Shown one piece after another: positions 8,908 through 17,218 of a stretch of 64,000 nt of DNA. A program made the position numbers and the translations under genes. Source of the stretch: Epithemia pelagica (lineage: Eukaryota > Bacillariophyta > Bacillariophyceae > Surirellales > Surirellaceae); assembly GCA_946965045.2 (NCBI GenBank), contig OX337232.1, forward strand, positions 2,542,001 through 2,606,000, given 5' to 3'. The notes under the pieces were generated by a model that saw nothing but the letters and a program-made list of their open reading frames with translations, searched no databases and was not told the origin of the DNA. Numbering within the stretch: the first letter of the stretch is position 1; the number at the start of each line of letters is the position of its first letter.

Positions 8908-9121
8908 TGTTGAAACACAACTCCGGTCGTACCGTACAAGTAACCACTAGAGAAGATCTCGTGTTATTTTAAAAAGAATGAGCCTCCTCTTGGCTCATTT
9001 GTTTGTTTCGCCTCGATCTTGTGTCTATGACTCTGACGTGTCACCAAAGTCCATTGGGCCTTTTCCTCTTCAGTCGCACTTTTCGTTTCCTTTGCCTTGC
9101 TCGCATCCACTTGTCCTAACA
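8908..9121 (-). repeat. 5' LTR of Copia-1
   Basis: 214-bp copy of 3173-3389 carrying the promoter for the minus-strand element. The self-complementary segment is at 8965-8978, and the Pol stop codon (8966-8964) overlaps its end. The LTR edge is 75 bp upstream of the ATG of the plus-strand gene at 9196 and may influence it. Confidence 0.93.
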
Positions 9122-9195
9122 ATGGTACCAGGTAGTGTTGTCGTTTTCTCTTTTGTGTGCTTCGGTCCGCTGTGGCAATTCACTAAATCTTCACC

Positions 9196-10482
9196 ATGGA
9201 AGTCGAGGAAATCCCTGATGCTAATGCGGAAGCCGCCTCTGCTCCGGTTGCGGCTGATGCTGCTCCAGCTCCGGCTGCGGCGCCTGCAGCAGCAACAGCA
9301 GCAGCAGCAAACCCTATTCCAAACCCAACACGCCCACCGGTTCCGTACGCCAACTGTGACCCCATCATGCAGCAACGCCGGGACAGAACTCCACATGAGG
9401 ATCAAACTTATGCACTCCTTCGGCTGAAGGGTGTGTACTTTGATTCTTACGATTCCATTTGGACGATCAATAACGAGAATTTTGTAGCAGGCGATTTTAC
9501 TTTCCTCGATGCTATCCGACGTGAAGGAGGTCCTGGAATGATGGATCCAGTCGCTCACTTTGAAGATAGGTTTCCAGCTATGCGAAGAGGTATATATTCT
9601 GGTGACAGCAGGACAACCAGTGTAAATTTTCAGGGGATGGATATCTTTGGTCGAACGTACCCGGATCGGGTACATTTGGTCCCTCACACGCCAACCGCTT
9701 GTGCCGCATATGGGCCACTGGCGGAAGCGGCCATGGGAGTTAGGATGAACACGCAATTACAGCGAGCGAAGCTGATTCGAGGGACAAAACGATGTGGTGG
9801 AGAGAAGAGAAATGGGCTTCGGTACAGTCCATACAACCTTTTGCCGTTGTCTCAACAGGGCAGCTTTTTCGACAACCTCCCGTACATTATGGTTATACCC
9901 TGTGTTGACCTTCCATTTGTCCTTAATTGGACGCCGGGGCAACCGTATGCTTGTATGGTCGTCGCAGGTGGTTCTACCGTTGGTGGTGAAGGAGACGCCG
10001 AATTGATCGATGCCTACAAAACTTTGTTGCGGGAGACCTATCTATATTGCAACGAACAAGAAGCAACTGACGCGACAGATTTGCTTGCTGCTTTCGTCCG
10101 CGCCGCGGCATGTTGTATTAGGAATGAACAAAGTCTCCGTCTTTTTGATCAAGTGACAAATGCGGCTGAAAGTTCCCGGTTACGAAATCTTTTCGCGAAC
10201 CATCCTCATGGAATTCCGGTTCCATCAATGACGACTGGCGTTGACTTTCATCATCGACGACTTGCCAAGCTTAGCTTTCCAGTTCAAGGCACAAATGACC
10301 ATATACCGGACCCGTTTTTGCTACTTATCAAGGCCATGGTTTGCTTTTCTGCCAGCCAGAATTGCCGACTCATGCCATATATATATCGTCGTTCCTACTT
10401 TGACGATACGAGTGAAGAAAGCCAGGACGGAGACGCGGTTTCTCTCGAGTCGATAGAGGGGGGCTCGGAAGTTGATATTTGA
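9196..10482 (+). CDS. Hypothetical protein with weak HNH-like motif
   Basis: 428 residues; the start is in a strong context (caccATGg). Residues ~10-40 are an Ala/Pro/Gln-rich low-complexity stretch, after which the chain becomes globular. A segment around DRVHLVPHTPTACAAYGPLA recalls the first histidine region of HNH-type nucleases, but I cannot find a convincing full motif, so no activity is assigned. The C-terminus is acidic and Ser-rich. The Copia-1 5' LTR ends 75 bp before the ATG, so the native promoter has been displaced by 5.9 kb. No intron is evident. Confidence 0.7.
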   Translation: MEVEEIPDANAEAASAPVAADAAPAPAAAPAAATAAAANPIPNPTRPPVPYANCDPIMQQRRDRTPHEDQTYALLRLKGVYFDSYDSIWTINNENFVAGDFTFLDAIRREGGPGMMDPVAHFEDRFPAMRRGIYSGDSRTTSVNFQGMDIFGRTYPDRVHLVPHTPTACAAYGPLAEAAMGVRMNTQLQRAKLIRGTKRCGGEKRNGLRYSPYNLLPLSQQGSFFDNLPYIMVIPCVDLPFVLNWTPGQPYACMVVAGGSTVGGEGDAELIDAYKTLLRETYLYCNEQEATDATDLLAAFVRAAACCIRNEQSLRLFDQVTNAAESSRLRNLFANHPHGIPVPSMTTGVDFHHRRLAKLSFPVQGTNDHIPDPFLLLIKAMVCFSASQNCRLMPYIYRRSYFDDTSEESQDGDAVSLESIEGGSEVDI

Positions 10483-11459
10483 CACGAATCGTCCTTCTGT
10501 CCGGAGGAAGAACGCACCATGGAAGCAGTGGTGGTGGTGGTGGTGGACGTTTGCATCAGCGAGGACGGTGTGACGGTTGCCGCGGCACTGTGGTGGGGTG
10601 GGTGGTGGCACAAGGACGACGCCACACACCAGCCCACCACGGCCACCAGGGATCCTCCTACCAGACACCCACAGAAAAAGGACCACACCATGGGCCAGGA
10701 ATAATGAGTGCGACCACCACAGGACCACCAGGATTTGGTGGGAAATTTGGGAGGATCCAACGGATGATAGAGGAGGTACTTTTGTTTCCGAGGATGACTC
10801 CCCGAACTACCACTAGTATTGGTAGTGCGTAGGGACCAGAGCGATGATCCCGATGATGATTTCCAGGCTGTGGTCGTCATGCTGTAGTCTTATTCGTTGC
10901 CGTGATGCGCGTTTTGTCACAACCAGACTTGCACCCTTGGGCTTTGAAAAGATGACAATGCAACCGACAGGGACAGGTTCTCGTTGTCGTCGACGACAAG
11001 AAGAAGTTGATGCCAAATGTCCCTGTTCCCTGTCCCGCCAGTCATGCTGACTCATTAAGAAGTCGCCTTTATAACGCGGATAGGTCCATTTCATTTTCGG
11101 GGGATCGGCGTATCCGTACTTTCAAAAGCAGAGTGGGATCAATCCCGGAAATTCCAAAAACACCCCAGAGCAATAGAAAAGGAAATCTTTAACATTTCCA
11201 TTGGTATTAATTCCCTTCAACCTCTGGGTTGTCTTCAAGAAACCAAAACCAACAAGATACTCCCCAGAGAGGGTGGTTTCGAGGTTGTACTTTCTGGATA
11301 ACAGAAATTACACCCTATAAGCAAACCCCGCTAGGGGGGCCAACAAGGACCTCGTCGACGGAACAAATCCACCAGTTGGCGTGTTAGCAAAGAACACGAG
11401 CAAAGGAGCGGAACCACCACAACAACAACAACAAACGATCATATAGACAGCGACAGAGA
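10483..11459. other. Intergenic, no gene recognised
   Basis: Holds a GTG microsatellite (around 10528-10550) and CA/GT-rich sequence that opens short frames on both strands without recognisable protein features. The last ~200 bp are A/C-rich and probably the 5' leader of the next gene. Confidence 0.5.
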
Positions 11460-12893
11460 ATGGCAATCCCCGAGATGATCACGTTGGACAAGGAAGACGC
11501 GGTCGTGGACGAAGAATCTCATTTGTTGCCTCTGGAAGATCGACCAACCACCACCAAAGGATTGCTCACGACCGAGCAACAACAACAACACCAAGAACCA
11601 AACGGACACGCCACGAACCACCACCACCCATTGACCAATGGACATGCCACCACGTCGTCCCCAACAACGGCCAATGGGCCTTCGATGAAACCCATGGATC
11701 ATTTGGTGTCCAATCGTCGAAAGAATTTGTGTTGGTCGGTCTCCTTGTTGATTGTCTTTTTGGGATTGATTGGATCCTTGGCGGTCTGGAGGTACCAAGA
11801 CTTGTCGCAAGCTTCGTCTGCGGCTTCGGCCACCACTTCACCGTCCATTGGCAATTGGCCCAATGATGACAGCAGTGGCAACAGCAACACGAACGACTCG
11901 GACAATCGAGCCGCCCATGCGCGACAAGTCTTGAACAAACATTTCAACCGACAATCCAATCTCATGGCACCAGGTTGTGAGGCAACCATTATGATTATTC
12001 GACATTGCGACAAGTATGGTCCCAATGTCTATGATCAAGATGGCAATGAGCATTGCAGTTACCAAGGAATGGAACGGTCCCACTTTCTCAAAACCTTGTT
12101 TGCCAAGCCAATGGACAACAACAGCATCGAGAATGATACTCCCAATTGGAGATGGCCTCTCCCCTCCTACTTGTTTGCCTTGACGGCCGATCGAGGATCT
12201 CATTTGAACTTTCGCGAACGCGAGACCTTGCACCCCTTGTCGATTCAATCGGGGCTCGACATTGAAATGATGGACCCGAATGACATGCCCCCACGATTGT
12301 TTGACATGCTGCAATCCGGTGACATGTGTGGACGATTGGCGGTCGTTTGTTGGAAACATGAACTCATTCCAGATTTGGCCGTGGCCTTGGGGTGCGGACA
12401 AGAACAGGGATGCCCAGCAGTGTATCCACGAGAAACCTTTGATCAAGTGTGGCAAATCAAATATGTGTTTCGACCATCGCTGGTGGCATCCACCGTTGCG
12501 TCAACCTCCAATTCTACCAACTCCAGCGTAAGCACTGCGGCGAATGGAGACCAACAGGTCAACGCTGCTGTCTCTGCCTCAGTGAACAACGATAATAATA
12601 TCGACGACGATGATGATAACACCAGCACGGAGAACAACAGCATAAATGACGGCAGTGGCACAGCGGGTGGCAGTAATGATGATGATGATGACGATACTGC
12701 CAAGAACAACAGTGGTTCCAGATTCTTGAAAAAACACAAACAACATCACAGCAACAAACGTGCCAACGATGGGTGGTTTGTCTATGCATCGGTCCAACAT
12801 CAACATTTTGATCCTCTCACCTACAGCGCACAAATGGGGGATTATCCACCCGGTGGTACACCCCAGGGAGGACGATGGAAAGACGAACTGTAA
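11460..12893 (+). CDS. Type II membrane histidine phosphatase with C-terminal KDEL
   Basis: 477 residues. A hydrophilic N-terminal tail (His/Gln/Asn-rich) is followed by one membrane segment at about residues 88-108, preceded by basic residues, so the rest should face the ER lumen. The catalytic histidine lies in MIIRHCDKYG (near 180), a histidine-phosphatase RHG-type motif with C for G; the second active-site histidine is plausibly in WKHELIP (near 298). A long Asn/Asp/Ser-rich insert (near 340-430) follows. The chain ends in WKDEL, that is KDEL, the ER retrieval signal, which fits a luminal C-terminus. Substrate unknown. The family (phosphoglycerate-mutase-like) includes secretory-pathway phosphatases, so a sugar or protein phosphate is an inference. 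Confidence 0.8.
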   Translation: MAIPEMITLDKEDAVVDEESHLLPLEDRPTTTKGLLTTEQQQQHQEPNGHATNHHHPLTNGHATTSSPTTANGPSMKPMDHLVSNRRKNLCWSVSLLIVFLGLIGSLAVWRYQDLSQASSAASATTSPSIGNWPNDDSSGNSNTNDSDNRAAHARQVLNKHFNRQSNLMAPGCEATIMIIRHCDKYGPNVYDQDGNEHCSYQGMERSHFLKTLFAKPMDNNSIENDTPNWRWPLPSYLFALTADRGSHLNFRERETLHPLSIQSGLDIEMMDPNDMPPRLFDMLQSGDMCGRLAVVCWKHELIPDLAVALGCGQEQGCPAVYPRETFDQVWQIKYVFRPSLVASTVASTSNSTNSSVSTAANGDQQVNAAVSASVNNDNNIDDDDDNTSTENNSINDGSGTAGGSNDDDDDDTAKNNSGSRFLKKHKQHHSNKRANDGWFVYASVQHQHFDPLTYSAQMGDYPPGGTPQGGRWKDEL

Positions 12894-13565
12894 ACTCGGT
12901 TGGCCTTTTGCACTGGTCCCTTCTTTTAGGGACAAGTAATGTCCAGGCGGTGGAAGAGGAATGATCCATACAGGCAATATCCTGTTCTCTCTAGAGACAC
13001 TGCTGGATGGCACATGTAGGACAAGCCTTGCTGGGCAATCACTGCCTCGCGGCGTACCGCCATGTCGGAACAAGATTCGGAGAACCTCCCAAAGACGATC
13101 AATTCACCAAAATTTCATTCATTTTCATTCCCCCATTGTATTCTTTCACATTGCTATCATACATACATAATCTATATATATCGGGTACAGAGATCCTCAT
13201 CTTACAGCTGGGACGTTTGCAGTTTCGTGAAGCATCTCATAACGCAACCAAAACGAACACACAAAATCATGATTTGAGAGTGATATCGTGATGAAGCTCG
13301 ACTGCGCTCACGCATTCGGATACAAGGCTATTTATGTGCTCTAGTAGAAAAACTGAACCATATTATAGGGTTCCAAACTCCTCAAACTACGAATATGTTT
13401 AGAAGGCCGCTAGCTCAAATGGGATGCACTTCGAAAATTGGAGAGAAAGTAAAAAAGAAGTTAGACCTATGTAGTCGGCACTCTCCTTTGGATCTCCAAT
13501 AGAACGAGATATATGTACGAGTATTTCAATGGGGACCATCCTTTCGAATCATCATTCACTCTGTC
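12894..13565. other. Intergenic between convergent genes, nothing recognised
   Basis: 3' flanks of the histidine phosphatase (plus) and the tyrosine phosphatase-like gene (minus). AT-rich stretches occur, such as a tatatata run near 13175. No coding signal is convincing. Confidence 0.5.
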
Positions 13566-14513
13566 TCATAGTCCCATCCAATCTTTGAGCAGACGTGGCG
13601 CTCCCAACCGTTCCACTTTGTGTTGCCGAGCTACTTCGAGACACTCATTGGTGGCCTCTTCTGGTGATATTCCATGCTTGTGAACGACCCACTGATGTTT
13701 CACCAAGAATTGGAAGCGTGAGAAACGATTGTGTCCTATGGGTATCCCTTTTGGTCTCCATTCACTACTTACTCCAGCAGCCACTCGACCACTGCGTCCC
13801 ATTCCGTGAGTACAATGCACTACCGCACGTTCGTCTTTGGATTCAACATCTTCAATGGTAGCCATGATTCTCTGGAACGAATCTTTGGATGACATGGGAA
13901 TATGATGAACCACAATACCTGCTGCCTCATAGGCCGATATCAATCCAGGGGCTTCATAGTCTTCCAATTCCGAATCGCCCAACAAAATAATCACATGCTT
14001 TATTTGACGTTCCGAAGCAGTCATGTATGCGACCCATTCGTCTACCACGGTTTGGGTAGGAATTTTGGACGCCTTGTCGGCCGGATCACCACCAGGTCGT
14101 TCACAGGTGAACAAGGTGGCATCACGGTCCGATGCCGGTCCAAAATTGTGAGGATTCTCTTGAGGACAAGATGGCGTCTTCACAGTCGTCCTTTCGTCGT
14201 TGGTTTCATCCACCTGGACTTCGTCTCCTTCTTTGACGGTCAGTATCGGTGCCATGGTGCAACGAGTGGAATGAATGCTTCTTCGTTGTGTGGCCAAAGA
14301 GGAAGAGGACGACTCTTCGTTCCAATCTATAATCCTAAGCGGTGATTCGGCAAAAGAATGGTTTGAGTAAGGTCTTGGATGTGAGCCAGTCAGCGTCGTC
14401 ACTTGGCAGGGTAGAATACTAGGAACCAAGCGCAAGGGGTTGCCGCTATTGGCACTTTGTGCAGCTTTGGCACGGATATGGACGATCCAACGGTGGGAGC
14501 CGAGCGATGCCAT
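13566..14513 (-). CDS. Protein tyrosine / dual-specificity phosphatase-like, probably mitochondrial
   Basis: 315 residues from the first ATG (14513); the open frame runs further upstream without an ATG. The signature HCTHGMGRSGR matches the HC-x5-R loop of cysteine-dependent phosphatases. A nearby VVHHIPMSSKDSF stretch may supply the general acid. The N-terminus (MASLGSHRWIVHIRAKA) is basic and free of acids, and a second Arg/Ser-rich patch precedes MAPILTV, consistent with a mitochondrial presequence. The C-terminus is an alpha-helical extension (GISPEEATNECLEVARQ). The substrate cannot be told. It is divergent with the gene at 14737, the two ATGs being 223 bp apart. Confidence 0.82.
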   Translation of the reverse strand: MASLGSHRWIVHIRAKAAQSANSGNPLRLVPSILPCQVTTLTGSHPRPYSNHSFAESPLRIIDWNEESSSSSLATQRRSIHSTRCTMAPILTVKEGDEVQVDETNDERTTVKTPSCPQENPHNFGPASDRDATLFTCERPGGDPADKASKIPTQTVVDEWVAYMTASERQIKHVIILLGDSELEDYEAPGLISAYEAAGIVVHHIPMSSKDSFQRIMATIEDVESKDERAVVHCTHGMGRSGRVAAGVSSEWRPKGIPIGHNRFSRFQFLVKHQWVVHKHGISPEEATNECLEVARQHKVERLGAPRLLKDWMGL

Positions 14514-14736
14514 GATGTGACGAATCTTATGGCCATGGTCGAGACCATTTAGGTGGGGGGAGTACACTTTTGCGGAGTGTGAATCTTTCTGATGCGAGCG
14601 CGGGGCGGCCCAGGTCAGTCGCACGAAAAGGTTGCGTACGTGTCACCACCAAGATTTCGATCTCTCGTTTCGTTGTCGGTTGTTGTCCCCGATTGCAGAA
14701 TCCAAAAGTGCCACCAGTGCAATTTGCGATGCCGCA
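14514..14736. promoter_or_regulatory. Shared divergent promoter region
   Basis: 223 bp between the start codons of the minus-strand phosphatase and the plus-strand plastid protein. Transcription must start in both directions here. No TATA-like box or obvious palindrome stands out. Confidence 0.4.
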
Positions 14737-15294
14737 ATGAGGTCGTTGTGGATACTACAGGCTGGAGCAATTCGAAGGCTTTTGATTGTTATCTTATTGA
14801 ACGACCTTGTACAGTCATTTTCATTCCTTTCCAGGCGAAACAAACCGACATGTGCATCACTCAATATTCCATTGCTCCAGGCGTCTTCAAAGACAAATAA
14901 GGAAGATGAATCGACCATTGAATTTCAAGCTCAATGCGGACGAGGCGAAGATCACTTATCAGCGTTTTTGGAAGAAGGAGATGTTGTCGTTTACCAAACA
15001 GGAACCTGGTTCGTCGATGGAGTTGAAGTCGGCGATGGGAGCGAACCAAAATTCCACTATTGTCAAATGGAAACACTGCAACTGGTCTGGACTCACAATT
15101 GTGAGCATGGGGTCATACGAGGGTACCAACTGGATTGTCTTGACTCGGAAACTCTGGAGCTCTCGGACGAGGTCGTGGAGTTTGGACCGGAACAATTGAT
15201 TGCCCGAATTCCCGTCAGCTGGGTGCAACAAGGAGATGGAGGGCAACGGGCTATTTCGCCTATTTCCTTACGAGATGACTTGTGGCGGCAGTGA
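14737..15294 (+). CDS. Putative plastid-targeted protein of unknown function
   Basis: 185 residues from the ATG at 14737, chosen because it gives a basic-hydrophobic signal peptide (MRSLWILQAGAIRRLLIVIL) followed by VQS-FSF. F at the cleavage site, then a Ser/Arg-rich stretch, is the diatom plastid-import pattern. The mature part is acidic and probably beta-rich, with TGTWFVDGVEVGDG and EPKFHYCQME segments. I recognise no family. Confidence 0.6.
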   Translation: MRSLWILQAGAIRRLLIVILLNDLVQSFSFLSRRNKPTCASLNIPLLQASSKTNKEDESTIEFQAQCGRGEDHLSAFLEEGDVVVYQTGTWFVDGVEVGDGSEPKFHYCQMETLQLVWTHNCEHGVIRGYQLDCLDSETLELSDEVVEFGPEQLIARIPVSWVQQGDGGQRAISPISLRDDLWRQ

Positions 15295-15514
15295 CATGAG
15301 TATCGGCCATGGAGATTGATTAGGTAGCTCGGAAAGGCTGGAGAGATGTCGGCGAACAATAGAGGTCGCGGGTAGATAGCTTTCAGTCGCTTCAGTTTTC
15401 GTGCGTACATTCGCCTCTTTCCCAGCGTTCCAAGTCCAAAGTCCAAGCGACCATCGTGCGCGCACTATTCCACCGCCAGATTCTTCGCCTTGTGCAAAAT
15501 TTGGTGTGAACTTG

Positions 15515-16825
15515 ATGATGGGTGCTGGGACCATGAAGTTGCTGTTCTACAACAATATTCGTATGGCGCGAAGCGTTTCTGAAATGAGACATCGTCTCTG
15601 TGCGAGAATTCATACGATATCGCTGGCTAGAGAGCAAAGGTATCCTGTTGGAACCTTTCGAAGAGCACTAATGAGAAGCCACCATCATCAGTCAATATCG
15701 CACCGATACATGACAGTCAAATCGCAACTTTTCAAGGAAGACATGGCATCCGATGAAGAGGCTGTGAAGGATTCCAATTTGATCAACACAAAGCTGGGGA
15801 TTCTATCCAATTCCGCGTCATCCTCGGTGCAGATTATTGACGTTGGTCCGCTGGCGGATCATATGCGATATCAGGTCCGACAGTACACCAAGACATTGGC
15901 GAAAACGCAAATGGAGAAGGTTCGAATGGTGGGAATATTAGCAGATGAAGGCATTGATCGGATAGATGCGGAAATTTACAGTTCACGAATTTCCGAGACT
16001 TTTGCCCAAGATGGAATTTCCTACGAGTTGTGCAGATGCTCGGGCACTACTCGAGACGATGTGGAAGCCGTGATTCAGTCCATCAACGAGCGAGAGGATG
16101 TGGATGGTGTTTTGGTTTTTTACCCAATCTTCAAGGACCAAACCAGCGTTTCCAATAAAACTTACATGTCTAAAACCGGGGTGTATTACAAGACAGACGA
16201 CGATTATCTTCGTGACTCTGTCCACCCCTCCAAGGACGTGGAAGGAGTTCGCTTCAATAACCAAGTCCGCAGTATGTTTCGGGCAAGAAGCAAAGAGTCC
16301 CGCACTCCCAATGACTTTTTCGTTCCTTGTACAGCGCTTGCCGTTACTCGAATCCTGGACACATATGTACAGGCCAGTCAGTCGTCGCCATCATCGTCAA
16401 TTAACGAGAACTGGTCAAAATCTACCGTGACAATCATCAATCGATCTGAAATCCTGGGGAGACCTCTGGCCGCCTTGTTGGCACTGAAAGGAGCAACTGT
16501 GTATTCTGTTGACGAACACTCCATTCTTTGCTTCGAAGCAGGTCGAATGCGACGATGCAACTTGACCATTGACGAATGTTTGGCGACATCTTCCGTCATT
16601 GTCACGGGTGTTCCTTCAGCAAACTATCGTCTTCCCACCAATCTTGTGCAAGATGGTGCCACCATTGTCAATGTTTCCGAATTTCCCAATGTGGACGAAA
16701 CGGCGCTTGTACGACGAGGAGTCAGGGTCAACTACGTACCACAAGTTGGTAAAGTGACAGTTGCGGCGCTGGAGGAAAATCTGATTCGACTTCATAAGAA
16801 GAAAAGGGAAGAATCTTTGCTATGA
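15515..16825 (+). CDS. Methylenetetrahydrofolate dehydrogenase, MTD1-like
   Basis: 436 residues from the first ATG (15515). The core from about residue 105 (VRMVGILADEGIDRIDAEIY) has the layout of the NAD-dependent enzyme of yeast Mtd1: a DVDGVLVFYPIF segment, then SVHPSKDVEGV, an FFVPCTALAVTRIL helix and a Rossmann region with INRSEILGRPLAALLALKGATVY interrupted by a Ser-rich loop. It would oxidise 5,10-methylenetetrahydrofolate to the methenyl form in one-carbon metabolism. The first ~80 residues are Arg/His/Ser-rich and nearly acid-free, suggesting a mitochondrial presequence, so the mature enzyme may start near KSQLFKEDMAS. FolD is the alternative family, but the YPIF and KDVEG spacing fits Mtd1 better. 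Confidence 0.85.
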   Translation: MMGAGTMKLLFYNNIRMARSVSEMRHRLCARIHTISLAREQRYPVGTFRRALMRSHHHQSISHRYMTVKSQLFKEDMASDEEAVKDSNLINTKLGILSNSASSSVQIIDVGPLADHMRYQVRQYTKTLAKTQMEKVRMVGILADEGIDRIDAEIYSSRISETFAQDGISYELCRCSGTTRDDVEAVIQSINEREDVDGVLVFYPIFKDQTSVSNKTYMSKTGVYYKTDDDYLRDSVHPSKDVEGVRFNNQVRSMFRARSKESRTPNDFFVPCTALAVTRILDTYVQASQSSPSSSINENWSKSTVTIINRSEILGRPLAALLALKGATVYSVDEHSILCFEAGRMRRCNLTIDECLATSSVIVTGVPSANYRLPTNLVQDGATIVNVSEFPNVDETALVRRGVRVNYVPQVGKVTVAALEENLIRLHKKKREESLL

Positions 16826-17218
16826 GTAGCGTCAGCAACAGAATACACAGGCAGCTATAGCTAGTTTAGCTAGGTTCTCCTAGCAATGTCCAGGAGTCAG
16901 TTGAGACGTTTGGATTCCTGGGTTTCTTGTACACACAAATGAAATCTTGCTGGAGGGCATGGCAACACTGGGCACCTTTTCAGCTGTACGTGGTCCCATG
17001 CAGTATCTCGTCGCTGAGCTCTTGACGGATGGTGCCTTTTTTATCGAGTCAAGGTCTCGGGTGGTCAAAAGCCTCCGTTCCATCACCCACCCCATGGACC
17101 CGGTGTCTCTGAGCCTAAGTGGTATTTAGATGTCGTCCCCATTCCCGTACAGCTGACAAAAGTAAAACAAAGGCAATGCTTTGGATATTGGCAGCACGAC
17201 ACTCGGTCAAATCATAAT
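16826..17218. other. Intergenic between convergent genes, nothing recognised
   Basis: 3' flanks of the folate enzyme and the Crinkler/RHS-like gene. There is a small ctagctagtttagctagg cluster near 16858. No supported gene. Confidence 0.5.

Larger units (their letters stand above)
3173..9121 (-). mobile_element. Complete Ty1/Copia retrotransposon Copia-1
   Basis: The direct repeats 3173-3389 (217 bp) and 8908-9121 (214 bp) start TGTT and end AACA in either orientation. The visible difference between them is a 3-bp indel near 3262, so insertion is recent. A 5-bp target duplication atggt flanks the element (3168-3172 and 9122-9126). Reading from the high coordinate: 5' LTR, a short leader, ORF1 (8870-8268), Gag-Pol (8265-3229) and 3' LTR. 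All enzymatic domains are present in one open frame, so the copy could be active. Domain order (integrase before reverse transcriptase) makes it Copia and fits the CoDi elements known from diatoms. Confidence 0.95.

Noticed and set aside
10479-10880. His/Gly/Ser-rich ORFs downstream of the 9196 gene
   Set aside because: They arise from GTG/CAC microsatellite sequence on both strands, without other coding evidence.
12443-12789. Minus-strand Ser- or His-rich ORFs opposite the histidine phosphatase
   Set aside because: Antisense shadows of the Asn/Asp-rich coding insert.
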